Assembly (NCBI GenBank): GCA_003213615.1
Contig: QCMQ01000006.1
Span: 1-58,370, forward strand
Reading direction: 5' to 3'
DNA from: Pelagibacteraceae bacterium AG-422-D23
GTDB taxonomy: Bacteria > Pseudomonadota > Alphaproteobacteria > Pelagibacterales > Pelagibacteraceae
DNA: 58,370 bases
The notes under the pieces were generated by a model, which saw only the letters and a list, made by a program, of their open reading frames with translations, was not told the origin of the DNA and made no database searches. Numbering within the stretch: the first letter of the stretch is position 1; each line of letters starts with the position of its first letter. A program made the position numbers and the translations under genes. Of this stretch, positions 17,814-26,318 are shown one piece after another.

Positions 17814-20192
17814 ATGGCAAGTTTAGTAGGTTCTAGAGTTGAGAGAAAAGAGGATAAAAGATTTTTAACTGGTAAAGGCAGATATACAGCAGATATTAAT
17901 TTAGCAAATCAAACTTACGCAATTTTTGTTAGGTCTCCACACGCAAGAGCATCTATTAAAAAAATAAATATCGATAAAGCTTTAAAATCATCAGGAGTAG
18001 TAAGCATACTTACTGGAAAAGAAATAGCAGATGATAAAATTGGAGGTTTGATTGCGGGTTGGGCAATAAGAAGTGAGGACGGAACAGAAATGAAATGTCC
18101 TGGAAACCCTCCGCTAGCTAAAGATAATGTAAATTTTGTTGGAGATCCTGTTGCTGTTGTAATTGCTGAAAGTTTAGCAGAAGCAAAAGAAGCGGCAGAA
18201 AAAGTTGAAGTCGATTACAAAGTATTAAAAGCAGTAACAAGTACTGCTGATGCAATGGATGGAGATACTATTCATGAAGGCATTGATAAAAATCTTTGTT
18301 TCGACTGGTTATTAGGTGATAGACAAAAAGTTAAAGAAGCTTTTGATAAGGCTGATAAAGTAATTTCTATTGATATCATTAATAATAGATTAATTCCAAA
18401 TGCAATGGAGCCAAGAGCATGTGTTGCTGATTACAATGCAGCATCTGAAGAGATTACTTTATATACAACAAGTCAAAATCCACATCTATCAAGATTGATA
18501 ATGTCTGCTTTTGGAAATGTAGCTCCTGAACACAAGTTAAGAGTTGTAGCGCCAGATGTTGGGGGTGGTTTTGGTTCTAAAATAAATGTCTATAATGAAG
18601 ATATTGTTTGTAGCTGGGCAGCTAAAAAAATTAATAGAGCTATTAAGTGGGTTGCAGAAAGATCAGAATCTTTTTTAACTGACATACATGGAAGAGATCA
18701 TGTAACTCATGCAGAATTAGCGGTTACTAAAGATGGAAAGTTTCTTGGTTTTAAAAATGAGACTATAGCAAACCTTGGAGCTTATGCTCGAGTATTTGGC
18801 ACAGTTACACCAACTTATTTATTTGGACCTTGTGCTACTGGAGTTTATGAAATTCCAGCAGCTTATACAAATGTCAAAGCTGTATATACAAATACAGCTC
18901 CAGTAGATGCTTATAGAGGTGCTGGAAGACCAGAGGCTACATACACAATTGAAAGATTGGTTGAAAAAGCTTCCATGGAATTAGGGATAGATAAAACTGA
19001 ACTTAGAATAAAAAATTTCCCTACAGCATTCCCTTTTAAACAAACATTAGTTCATACAGTAGACTCTGGAGATTATGTTGCTGGAATGGAAAAGGCTAAA
19101 CAGATGGCAGACTACAAAGGTTTTGAGGCAAGAAGAAGAGAATCTGAAGCTAAAGGAAAACTTAGAGGAATTGGTGTTACTTCATATTTTGAAGCATGCG
19201 GAATTGCTCCTTCAGCTGCTGTAATGTCATTAGGATGTGGTGTTGGATTATGGGAATCTGCAGAAGTTAGATTTAATCCAACTGGACAAGTGACTGTTTA
19301 CACAGGCTCACATAGTCATGGACAAAGTCACCAAACAACTTTTGCTCAAATAGCAGCAGATGAATTAGGCGTACCAATAGAAAATATAGACATTGTTCAT
19401 GGAGATACAGATAAAGGAACATTTGGAATGGGAACTTATGGTTCCAGATCTTTAGCTGTAGGTGGTATTGCTATTGTTAATGCTTGTAAAAAAATAGTTG
19501 AAAAAGGTAAAAGAGTTACAGCAAAAATGTTAGAGGCAAATCCTGAAGATGTTGAGTTTAAAGATGGTGAATTTATTGTTTCTAAATCAAATAAAAAGAA
19601 AACAATTGGAGAGGTGGCTTTTGCTTGTTATTTACCTGGTGTTAGAGATGAAATGAAATCTCCATTGCCAGAAGGTGACGAACCTGGTTTAAAAGAAACT
19701 TCTTTTTATGATCCTTCAAACTTTTCATTCCCAGCAGGAACACATATTGCAGAAGTTGAGATAGATCCTGAAACAGGACATGTGAAGCTTGAAAAATATA
19801 CAGCTTGTGATGACTTTGGAAGAATAATTAATCCAATGGTTGTAGAGGGACAAGTTCATGGAGGTCTTGCTCAAGGTATAGGTCAAGCTTTGTATGAAAA
19901 TGCAGAGTATGATGAAACAGGTCAGTTAATGACAGGATCTTATATGGATTATACGATGCCACGTGCAGATAATTTTCCTGAGTTTAACATTGGATATACT
20001 TGCACTCACGCAACTACAAATCCTTTAGGAGTTAAAGGTTGTGGAGAAGCAGGAGCAATAGCAGCACCACCTACTGTGATGAATGCTGTAATCGATGCTT
20101 TAGGTGGACAGGAAGTTACTATGCCAGCTACGGCTGAAAAAGTGTGGAAGGCTTGTAAAAATCTAAAAAAATCTAACTCAAAAGCAGCATAG
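17814..20192 (+). CDS. coxL: Form II CO dehydrogenase-like molybdenum hydroxylase, large subunit
   Basis: Molybdopterin-binding catalytic subunit of 792 residues. The active-site loop reads AYRGAGR (residues 366-372), which marks form II; authentic CO oxidisers of form I carry AYXCSFR. The catalytic Glu is near residue 745 in GCGEAGAI. Cofactor-binding stretches such as GGGFGSK and GSHSHGQSHQTTFAQI are present. Form II enzymes have uncertain substrates: aldehydes, N-heterocycles, or perhaps CO at low rate. A GGAGG ribosome-binding site precedes the start. Confidence 0.9.
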   Translation: MASLVGSRVERKEDKRFLTGKGRYTADINLANQTYAIFVRSPHARASIKKINIDKALKSSGVVSILTGKEIADDKIGGLIAGWAIRSEDGTEMKCPGNPPLAKDNVNFVGDPVAVVIAESLAEAKEAAEKVEVDYKVLKAVTSTADAMDGDTIHEGIDKNLCFDWLLGDRQKVKEAFDKADKVISIDIINNRLIPNAMEPRACVADYNAASEEITLYTTSQNPHLSRLIMSAFGNVAPEHKLRVVAPDVGGGFGSKINVYNEDIVCSWAAKKINRAIKWVAERSESFLTDIHGRDHVTHAELAVTKDGKFLGFKNETIANLGAYARVFGTVTPTYLFGPCATGVYEIPAAYTNVKAVYTNTAPVDAYRGAGRPEATYTIERLVEKASMELGIDKTELRIKNFPTAFPFKQTLVHTVDSGDYVAGMEKAKQMADYKGFEARRRESEAKGKLRGIGVTSYFEACGIAPSAAVMSLGCGVGLWESAEVRFNPTGQVTVYTGSHSHGQSHQTTFAQIAADELGVPIENIDIVHGDTDKGTFGMGTYGSRSLAVGGIAIVNACKKIVEKGKRVTAKMLEANPEDVEFKDGEFIVSKSNKKKTIGEVAFACYLPGVRDEMKSPLPEGDEPGLKETSFYDPSNFSFPAGTHIAEVEIDPETGHVKLEKYTACDDFGRIINPMVVEGQVHGGLAQGIGQALYENAEYDETGQLMTGSYMDYTMPRADNFPEFNIGYTCTHATTNPLGVKGCGEAGAIAAPPTVMNAVIDALGGQEVTMPATAEKVWKACKNLKKSNSKAA

Positions 20193-20199
20193 GAGGTTT

Positions 20200-20985
20200 A
20201 TGAAAGATTTTAATTATCATTCAGCAAAAGATAGTAAAGAGGCATCTAAATTAGCTTCATCTAGTTCTGCTTTTTTAGCAGGAGGAATGACTACTATTCC
20301 TTCAATGAAGTTAGGATTAGCTACTTATAAAGATTTAATTGATATAAAAAATATTAAAAAATTAAGTGGTATAAAAGTAAGTGGGAAGTCAGTTACAATA
20401 GGAGCTGCAACTAAACATGTTGAAGTTTCAAATTCTAAAGATGTAAAAAAAGCAATTCCATCATTATCTAGTTTGGCTGAAGGAATTGGTGATCCTCAAG
20501 TTAGAAATAGAGGAACAATAGGTGGGTCAATAGCAAATAATGATCCATCAGCAGATTATCCATCAGCCTGTATTGCTTTAAACGCTACAATACATACGAA
20601 CGAAAGAAAAATTGAAGCAGCAAAGTTTTTTAAAGGAATGTTTGAGACAGCTTTAAAAAAGGGTGAATTAATTGAAGCTATCGAATTTCAAATACCAGAA
20701 AAATCTAGCTATCAAAAACATCCTAATCCTGCATCTAGATATGCAATTGTTGGAGTGTATGTGGCTAAACATAAAGGAGACGTAAACGTTGCAGTTACTG
20801 GCGCAAAATCATGCGTTTATAATGATAAAGAAATGTCTAAAGCTCTATCGGGTAATTTTTCCTCTTCTTCAATAGATGGTATGGATCTAGATAGTTCAGA
20901 AATGAACTCTGATATGCATGCTTCTGCAGATTTTAGAGCTAATTTAGTTGTCACTCAGGCTAAAAAAGCCGTTGATGCTTGTTAG
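20200..20985 (+). CDS. coxM: CO dehydrogenase-type FAD-binding medium subunit
   Basis: FAD subunit of the molybdenum hydroxylase, 261 residues, slightly shorter than the usual ~285. The two flavin-binding signatures are AGGMTTIPSMKL (about residues 27-38) and GTIGGSIANNDPSADYPS. The end HASADFRANLV matches the family. A perfect AGGAGG lies just before the start, seven bases after coxL. The complex would be a CoxSLM heterotrimer dimer, probably cytoplasmic and attached via CoxG. Confidence 0.9.
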   Translation: MKDFNYHSAKDSKEASKLASSSSAFLAGGMTTIPSMKLGLATYKDLIDIKNIKKLSGIKVSGKSVTIGAATKHVEVSNSKDVKKAIPSLSSLAEGIGDPQVRNRGTIGGSIANNDPSADYPSACIALNATIHTNERKIEAAKFFKGMFETALKKGELIEAIEFQIPEKSSYQKHPNPASRYAIVGVYVAKHKGDVNVAVTGAKSCVYNDKEMSKALSGNFSSSSIDGMDLDSSEMNSDMHASADFRANLVVTQAKKAVDAC

Positions 20986-21006
20986 TTAAAAACTATATTT
21001 TATCAG

Positions 21007-21336
21007 ATGAAAAATTCATTTGATGAGAAAATATTAGACGAAGCTCAAGATTGGATCAACGCTAATCAAAAAGTAGTTTTAGCAACTGTAATTCAAACTT
21101 GGGGATCATCACCTAGACAGGTTGGTAGCAGAATGATTGTGAACGAAAAAGGAGATTTTTCAGGATCAGTTTCTGGTGGATGTGTGGAGTCTGCAGTTGT
21201 AAGTGAGTGTCTATCATTAATTAAAGACAACAAGCCTTGTAAAAAAATAGAATTTAAAGTTTCTAATGAGAGTGCGTGGGAAGTGGGTCTAGCATGTGGC
21301 GGAGAGATAGCAGTATATATTGAGCAGATACACTAA
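21007..21336 (+). CDS. XdhC-family maturation factor, N-terminal domain protein
   Basis: A 109-residue protein matching only the N-terminal XdhC/CoxI domain: LATVIQTWGSSPRQVGSRMIV, GSVSGGCVESAV and a GLACGGEI end with conserved cysteines. Classical XdhC is one chain that sulfurates the molybdenum cofactor and inserts it into xanthine-dehydrogenase-type enzymes. Here the second domain is encoded by the next gene, which overlaps by one base. The pair probably acts as a two-subunit XdhC for CoxL. Confidence 0.85.
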   Translation: MKNSFDEKILDEAQDWINANQKVVLATVIQTWGSSPRQVGSRMIVNEKGDFSGSVSGGCVESAVVSECLSLIKDNKPCKKIEFKVSNESAWEVGLACGGEIAVYIEQIH

Positions 21337-22016
21337 TGAAAATTAAAACACTTGAAGAAATATTAAAAAAAAAATCATCAAAAACTGAGTTTGCAATTCT
21401 TACAAATTTAGAAAATGGTGATAGTGAAATTTATTTACCTGGCACTTCTCCAAAAGGAGAATTTTCAAAATATACTGATGAAATAGAAAATTTTTTTAAA
21501 TCAAAAAAAAACGGAGTTATAGAAAATTCAGAGATATTTGTTGAAACTTATATAAAGCCAATAAAAGTAATTATTGTTGGGGCTGTGCATATTGCACAAT
21601 ATTTAGTTGATTTTGCAAAAAGTTTAAATTTTGAAATTAGCATCATAGATCCAAGAGGATATTTTGCATCTGAGCAAAGATTTCCTGAAATTAAAGTTAT
21701 TAACAAATGGCCAAAAGAAGCTTTTGAAGAAATTGAAACAAATTCAAGTACAGCCTTAATAGCTTTAACACATGATCCAAAAATAGATGATCCTGCTTTG
21801 CAATACGCATTAAAAAATAAATTTTATTATATTGGAGCACTTGGTAGTAAAAAAACGCACGAAAATAGATGTCAAAGATTAGCCGAAGCTGGATTTAATA
21901 ATGATGAAATTAATTCAATTCACGGACCAATTGGTATTAAGCTCGGTGGTAAATCTGCTCCAGAAATCGCTTTATCTATTATAGCCCAATTAGTTTCAGA
22001 AACTTATAAAAAGTGA
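21336..22016 (+). CDS. XdhC-family maturation factor, Rossmann domain protein
   Basis: A 226-residue protein. The Rossmann domain of XdhC (XdhC_C) spans about residues 75-226 with VIIVGAVHIAQYLVDFA, ALTHDPKIDDPALQYAL and YIGALGSKKTHENR, ending GGKSAPEIALSIIAQLV. The His of THDPKID is family-conserved. It completes the split XdhC begun by the previous gene. It overlaps the next gene by four bases (GTGA), so xdhC halves and mocA are co-translated. Confidence 0.87.
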   Translation: MKIKTLEEILKKKSSKTEFAILTNLENGDSEIYLPGTSPKGEFSKYTDEIENFFKSKKNGVIENSEIFVETYIKPIKVIIVGAVHIAQYLVDFAKSLNFEISIIDPRGYFASEQRFPEIKVINKWPKEAFEEIETNSSTALIALTHDPKIDDPALQYALKNKFYYIGALGSKKTHENRCQRLAEAGFNNDEINSIHGPIGIKLGGKSAPEIALSIIAQLVSETYKK

Positions 22017-22588
22017 TTAAAGTTATATTACTTGCTGCTGGCCTATCTAAAAGAATGAAATCAGAAAATAAACTTATTAAGTTATATAAAAAAAAACCTC
22101 TAATTAATTATTCACTAAATGTATTAAAAAAAAGTAAAGCAAATAAAATTATTATAGTTCTTGGTCATCAATTTAAAGAAGTTAAAAAAATAATTAAAAA
22201 AAATAAAAAGATTATTTTTACCTATAACAAAAACTACAAAAAAGGAATGGCCTCTTCTATAAAAGTGGGATTAAAAAAAGTATCTAAAAACGACGATGGC
22301 TTTATTGTAGCTCAGTCAGATATGCCATTTGTTAAACTATCAGATATAAATAAAATTTGCAGATCTATACAAACTAAAAAATTTTTAGTCCACGCATTAA
22401 ATTATAAAAATAGACTAGGTAATCCCATTGGATTTGATATTTCTTTGATAAAAAAATTTAAAAATATTAAAGGTCAGTTTGGAGCAAAATTTATGGTTAA
22501 AAGGCTTAAAAATAGAACAAATTTTATTAATACAAGCAGCCTTAAATCCTTTAAAGATTTTGATAAAGTTTCAGATTTTAGAAGCTGA
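22013..22588 (+). CDS. mocA: MocA-like molybdenum cofactor cytidylyltransferase
   Basis: A 191-residue nucleotidyltransferase of the MobA/MocA fold. The N-terminal nucleotide loop is LLAAGLSKRMKSENKL; the metal-binding segment is AQSDMPFVK; GNPIGFD follows. Placement beside coxSLM and xdhC points to MocA, which makes the cytosine dinucleotide cofactor used by this enzyme family. The start is GTG at 22013, overlapping the preceding stop. The protein is very Lys-rich, as are others here. Its 3' end overlaps the convergent msrQ by 18 bases. Confidence 0.82.
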   Translation: MIKVILLAAGLSKRMKSENKLIKLYKKKPLINYSLNVLKKSKANKIIIVLGHQFKEVKKIIKKNKKIIFTYNKNYKKGMASSIKVGLKKVSKNDDGFIVAQSDMPFVKLSDINKICRSIQTKKFLVHALNYKNRLGNPIGFDISLIKKFKNIKGQFGAKFMVKRLKNRTNFINTSSLKSFKDFDKVSDFRS

Positions 22589-23152
22589 TTTAGTAATTTT
22601 AATCCTAAAAAGTAAAAGAATAATTAAAAGTATTAAAAATATTAGTGGTTTAAAAAATATTGTTTTTGATAGCCAAATATAATGAAGTACGCCAAAAATC
22701 CCAATTATATAAATTAATCTATGAATTTTTTTCCAATTTTGTTTTAACAGTCTAACCATTCTCTCAGATGAGGTTATAGCAAGTGGAATTAATAATAGCC
22801 AAGCTGAAAATCCTATAAAGATAAACTTCTTCTTTAAAACATCATTTATTAGCGGCTCAAAATCAAATCTGTAATCAAGACCAACATAACTTAACATATG
22901 AATAGATGCATAAGAAAACGTGAACAAACCAAGCATTCTTCTAAACTTGATCCACTCTACTGACTTTGTGATTTTCCTAAGTGGTGTCATTGAAAGAGTT
23001 AAAAGAATAAAAATCAAAGTCCATTCTCCAAAGTGATTTATGATTCTATCAACAGGCTCTGGACCTAGTTGATTAAAAATTATTTGATAAGAAATTACAT
23101 AAAGTGGCCAAAGAGAGAGAAAAAAAACTAGAGTTTTATAATATCTTCTCAA
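22571..23152 (-). CDS. msrQ: MsrQ, heme membrane subunit of the MsrPQ system
   Basis: An inner-membrane b-type heme protein (ferric-reductase-like domain) of 193 residues with six hydrophobic segments. It passes electrons from the quinone pool or flavin to periplasmic MsrP. Family landmarks are the GEWTLIFILLTLSMTPLR loop, the heme-ligand region MLGLFTFSYASIHMLSYVGLD, and the second His of GVLHYIWLSK. It starts six bases after the msrP stop. Confidence 0.88.
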   Translation of the reverse strand: MRRYYKTLVFFLSLWPLYVISYQIIFNQLGPEPVDRIINHFGEWTLIFILLTLSMTPLRKITKSVEWIKFRRMLGLFTFSYASIHMLSYVGLDYRFDFEPLINDVLKKKFIFIGFSAWLLLIPLAITSSERMVRLLKQNWKKIHRLIYIIGIFGVLHYIWLSKTIFFKPLIFLILLIILLLFRIKITKSASKI

Positions 23153-23158
23153 TTTAAT

Positions 23159-23965
23159 TTAGTAATTTTTTTTTAAATCCATACCGCTATAAAGACTTGC
23201 AACTTCATCTCCATAACCATTAAACATTAAGGTCTTTACTCTAGGTGCCCAAACACCTTCGCCTATTATTCTTTCAGTTGCTTGAGACCATCTTGGGTGA
23301 TCAACATTGGGATTAACATTTGAGTAAAATCCATATTCTCTAGGCGAAGCCCACATCCATGATGAGGTAGGCATGTTTTCGACAAATTTAATTTTAACAA
23401 TAGCTTTTGCACTTTTAAAACCATACTTCCAAGGAATAAAAATTCTTAGTGGTGCTCCGTTTTGATTAGGGAGTTTTTTACCATATAAACCTGTCACAAC
23501 TGTTGTCAAAGGATGCATGGCTTCATCAATTCTTAAACCTTCATTGTAAGGCCAGTTTAAAACAGGGTATCTTTGACCTTTCATTTGTGCAGGGTCATAT
23601 ACACATTCAAATTCAACAAATTTTGCTTTATTAGTTGGATTTACTTTTGATAGTAATTTGCTTAAAGAAAAACCCATCCAAGGAATAACCATAGACCAAC
23701 CTTCAACACATCTTAATCGATATATTCTTTCTTCAGAAATAAACATTTCTGAGATTTCTTCCATAGATAATTTTATTGGTTTTTCAACTTCACCCTCAAT
23801 AGTTATATCCCAAGGAGTTGTTTTAAATATTTGAGAATTTCTATAAGGATCACTCTTTGATGTTCCAAACTCATAATAATTATTATAAGTCGTAATATCT
23901 TTATAAGTCGTTAATTTATCTCTCTCAATTGCTAAAGATTTATTTACAAAGGGTATAGTAGACAT
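23159..23965 (-). CDS. msrP: MsrP, molybdopterin methionine sulfoxide reductase (Tat leader out of frame)
   Basis: Catalytic subunit of MsrPQ, which repairs oxidised methionines in periplasmic proteins using molybdopterin. The Mo ligand is Cys86 of this frame ([15 protein letters not shown]), followed by the family's [12 protein letters not shown] and [17 protein letters not shown]. The frame's first ATG at 23965 gives 268 residues without a signal peptide. The missing leader is present just upstream in another frame, shifted by one base at an A8 run. As written, export would fail. A sequencing indel, slippage or a real mutation are all possible. Confidence 0.85.
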   Translation of the reverse strand: MSTIPFVNKSLAIERDKLTTYKDITTYNNYYEFGTSKSDPYRNSQIFKTTPWDITIEGEVEKPIKLSMEEISEMFISEERIYRLRCVEGWSMVIPWMGFSLSKLLSKVNPTNKAKFVEFECVYDPAQMKGQRYPVLNWPYNEGLRIDEAMHPLTTVVTGLYGKKLPNQNGAPLRIFIPWKYGFKSAKAIVKIKFVENMPTSSWMWASPREYGFYSNVNPNVDHPRWSQATERIIGEGVWAPRVKTLMFNGYGDEVASLYSGMDLKKNY

Positions 23966-24065
23966 TGCTAATGTGCTTGCACCAAGACCTATAGATTTAA
24001 TGAAAGATCTTCTTTTTTTTATAAATATTCTCTGGTGTAATTTCTGAATTTTTAAATTTTATCAT
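23966..24065 (-). other. Displaced Tat signal sequence of msrP
   Basis: From the ATG at 24065 the minus strand encodes [17 protein letters not shown]. If the A8 run at 24013-24020 is read as A7 it continues [16 protein letters not shown] straight into MsrP. RRSFIK is a twin-arginine motif and the whole aligns with E. coli MsrP's leader. With A8 the frame ends after five more codons. The ATG sits one base after the repaired moaE stop, as expected for this operon. Confidence 0.8.
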
Positions 24066-24066
24066 T

Positions 24067-24143
24067 TTAATTATTTAGAGATATTCCTTTTAACCACTCA
24101 CTGTCCTCATTTTCATAATGTTCTTTTTTCCAAATAGGAGATC
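24067..24143 (-). other. Displaced C-terminal coding sequence of moaE
   Basis: In the +1 frame of the minus strand this segment encodes PIWKKEHYENEDSEWLKG and a short ISLNN tail, ending at a TAA at 24067-24069. This is the normal MoaE C-terminus. Its stop falls one base before the msrP ATG at 24065, the tight packing seen elsewhere in the operon. That supports a recent or artefactual one-base loss at 24144-24149. Confidence 0.78.
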
Positions 24144-24512
24144 TTTTTTAATTTCTTCAATTATATATCTAGATAACACAAAAGCTTGATCTCTATGTTT
24201 GCAAGCTACGCCAATAATGATGCTTTTTTCCTTTAAACCCACATATCCTTTAACATGCTCAATAAATACTGCTTTTTCTTTAATATTTAGCTTGTTATCG
24301 GCTTCTTCATAAATTTCTTCAAAACTTTTTATAACCATACTTTCTTTGGTATCATAGGTAATACCAGTAACTGTTTTATTTTCATTTAAATCTCTTACAG
24401 TCCCAATAAAATATATTACAGCGCCAAATTTCGATTGATTTAAAAAATTTTCTGCTTTTGATATTTCTATCTTCTCTTTTTTTGAAGCATCAATAATTTT
24501 AGTATGTAGCAT
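24090..24512 (-). CDS. moaE: MoaE, molybdopterin synthase large subunit (C-terminus frameshifted)
   Basis: Catalytic subunit of molybdopterin synthase, converting cyclic pyranopterin monophosphate to molybdopterin with MoaD's thiocarboxylate. Residues ~1-120 are normal: GAVIYFIGTVRDLNENKTV, EHVKGYVGL and ACKHRDQAFVLSRYIIEEIKK. After that the frame departs from the family and ends in LLFGKKNIMKMRTVSG. One more A in the A6 run at 24144-24149 would restore RSPIWKKEHYENEDSEWLKG, the conserved end carrying the WKKE active-site lysine. It overlaps moaD by one base. Confidence 0.85.
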   Translation of the reverse strand: MLHTKIIDASKKEKIEISKAENFLNQSKFGAVIYFIGTVRDLNENKTVTGITYDTKESMVIKSFEEIYEEADNKLNIKEKAVFIEHVKGYVGLKEKSIIIGVACKHRDQAFVLSRYIIEEIKKDLLFGKKNIMKMRTVSG

Positions 24513-24781
24513 TAACCGCCTCCTATAGGAGGTATAATGCTAAAGTTTTGTTTTTTAACTATTTTATAATTGTCTGAGACAATTTTATCATCAGACGAAC
24601 AAAAAGCTGATGATTTAATAATTTTTTTAAAAGTTTCATTTCCTTTAAATTTCATATCAATAAACTCTATCATTTGTTTTCTAAGATCTTTTATTGAGGA
24701 ATTCTCAATTAATTCAAAGTCTAAATGGGATTTAGTACTAAATTCTCTAGCTGCGCCAAATAGTTCAACTGATATTTTCAT
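24512..24781 (-). CDS. moaD: MoaD, molybdopterin synthase sulfur-carrier subunit
   Basis: An 89-residue ubiquitin-fold sulfur carrier. The essential C-terminal Gly-Gly is present in the ending IIPPIGGG; its terminal glycine is thiocarboxylated and donates sulfur in molybdopterin synthase. The N-terminus KISVELFGAAREFS is typical. The gene overlaps moaE and moaC by one base each, so the three are translationally coupled. Confidence 0.9.
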   Translation of the reverse strand: MKISVELFGAAREFSTKSHLDFELIENSSIKDLRKQMIEFIDMKFKGNETFKKIIKSSAFCSSDDKIVSDNYKIVKKQNFSIIPPIGGG

Positions 24782-25326
24782 TAAAAAATATTTTTTAAAA
24801 AATCTGGGAGGCCATCAGGGTTTTTCCATAATCCACTTTTTCCACCTTCTTTAATTAATAATTTTACGTTATCAATTTTAAGATGTGGATTTACTATTTT
24901 GCTTAAATCATAAATTGTGATTAAGGCAGAGTTAACACCCATTATAGCTTCCATTTCAACACCTGTTTTTGCTACTGCAGAAACTACGCAAAAAACTTCT
25001 AATGAACTGTCTAATTCATTCATAATTATTTTAGTAGCCGTATGGTCAATTGGAAGTGGGTGACATAGAGGAATAAGTTCACTTGTTTTTTTTACACCCA
25101 ACACAGCTGATACCTCAGCTAAAGTAATGGGATCTCCTTTAGGCATCTTCTTATTTTTAATTAGATCAAAAACCTCTTTTCCAACATAAATTTTACCTGA
25201 CGCAAGTGCTCTTCTAAAAGTTTCTTTTTTTGAAGAAACATCAACCATATTGAAAGAATTTTTTTGAAATATTTCTTTCGCCCAATCTCTAAGCTCACTT
25301 TGATTTATAATTTTTAATTTTGACAT
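24781..25326 (-). CDS. moaC: MoaC, cyclic pyranopterin monophosphate synthase
   Basis: Second enzyme of molybdenum cofactor biosynthesis, making cyclic pyranopterin monophosphate from the MoaA product. Core motifs are MVDVSSKKETFRRALASG, ELIPLCHPLPIDH and TGVEMEAIMGVNSALITIYDL. It is 181 residues, with about 20 extra N-terminal residues compared with E. coli MoaC. One-base overlaps link it to moaA and moaD. Confidence 0.93.
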   Translation of the reverse strand: MSKLKIINQSELRDWAKEIFQKNSFNMVDVSSKKETFRRALASGKIYVGKEVFDLIKNKKMPKGDPITLAEVSAVLGVKKTSELIPLCHPLPIDHTATKIIMNELDSSLEVFCVVSAVAKTGVEMEAIMGVNSALITIYDLSKIVNPHLKIDNVKLLIKEGGKSGLWKNPDGLPDFLKNIF

Positions 25327-26318
25327 TAGCCACCTGTGGTAGATAAATTTTTAGTTAAACCAGTTTCACCAAGTTCCAAATGGTGAGATTCTTTTTTAAA
25401 TTTCATTTGACCCATTATAAGATTTTGTAATTCTTCAATTTGATCATCTTTTTGTAATAAATGTCTTATACTTATTCCAGTATTTCCAAATAGGCATAAT
25501 CTAAGATCTCCTCTTGATGTGATTCTTAATCTATTACAGCTTCTACAAAAATCTTTAGAGTAGGGTGCTATGATTCCAAATTTCCCTTCATATTCTGGAT
25601 TGATATAATTTAGTGACGGCCCAGCATCTTTACCTAAGGTTTGATAAATCCAATTATTTTTATTTAAGTATTCTTTGAAGATTTTTGAAGATACATGGTA
25701 TTTTTTAAAATAATCTAGGTTATCACCTGTTTGCATTAGCTCTATATATCGAAAATCCACTTTGTTCTTTTTTATAAATTCTCCCCAAGACTCAAAATCT
25801 TTGTCTGATGCATTTATTCCATTTAAAAGAACTGCATTAATCTTAATATTTTCAAAATTTAAATCTTGTAGGATATTAATTCCTTTTAAAATCTCTGGTA
25901 ATCGATCATGACCTGTAACATTTTTGAATTTATTTCTATCTAGACTATCAATGCTAATATTAATGCCGTTTAAGCCACTATCCGCTAACATCTTTGCTTT
26001 TTCATCTAAATGATAACCGTTTGTGGTAATTACAACTTTTTTTATTCCAGCTTCATTTTTTAAGATCTTGATTATATCAAAAAAATCTTTTCTTACCGTT
26101 GGTTCACCTCCAGTAAGTCTAATTTTACATACACCCAATTTTGAAAAAACTTTTGCTAGACGTCTAATTTCCTCTAAGTGAAGAAATTTTCTGTTATCGC
26201 TCTTATCAATTTGATAACCATTAGGTAAACAATACCCACACTTAAAATTACATACATCGGTAATCGAAAGTCTTATATATGGAAAAGTCCTACCAAAAGT
26301 ATCTCTTAACATTTTCAT
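25326..26318 (-). CDS. moaA: MoaA, GTP 3',8-cyclase (radical SAM)
   Basis: First enzyme of molybdenum cofactor biosynthesis. The radical-SAM cluster ligands are Cys23, Cys27 and Cys30 (CNFKCGYC). The second cluster site is in the C-terminal part (FCRSCNRLRITSRGDLRLCLFG). The chain ends in Gly-Gly, required for activity in known MoaA. At 330 residues it is full length. It heads moaA-C-D-E-msrP-msrQ. Its ATG directly abuts a long hairpin at 26319-26371. Confidence 0.95.
   Translation of the reverse strand: MKMLRDTFGRTFPYIRLSITDVCNFKCGYCLPNGYQIDKSDNRKFLHLEEIRRLAKVFSKLGVCKIRLTGGEPTVRKDFFDIIKILKNEAGIKKVVITTNGYHLDEKAKMLADSGLNGINISIDSLDRNKFKNVTGHDRLPEILKGINILQDLNFENIKINAVLLNGINASDKDFESWGEFIKKNKVDFRYIELMQTGDNLDYFKKYHVSSKIFKEYLNKNNWIYQTLGKDAGPSLNYINPEYEGKFGIIAPYSKDFCRSCNRLRITSRGDLRLCLFGNTGISIRHLLQKDDQIEELQNLIMGQMKFKKESHHLELGETGLTKNLSTTGG

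Noticed and set aside
21336..21336. XdhC split read as a frameshift
   Set aside because: Both halves have plausible starts and ends, the halves meet at a TAATG junction, and no homopolymer indel would fuse them neatly.
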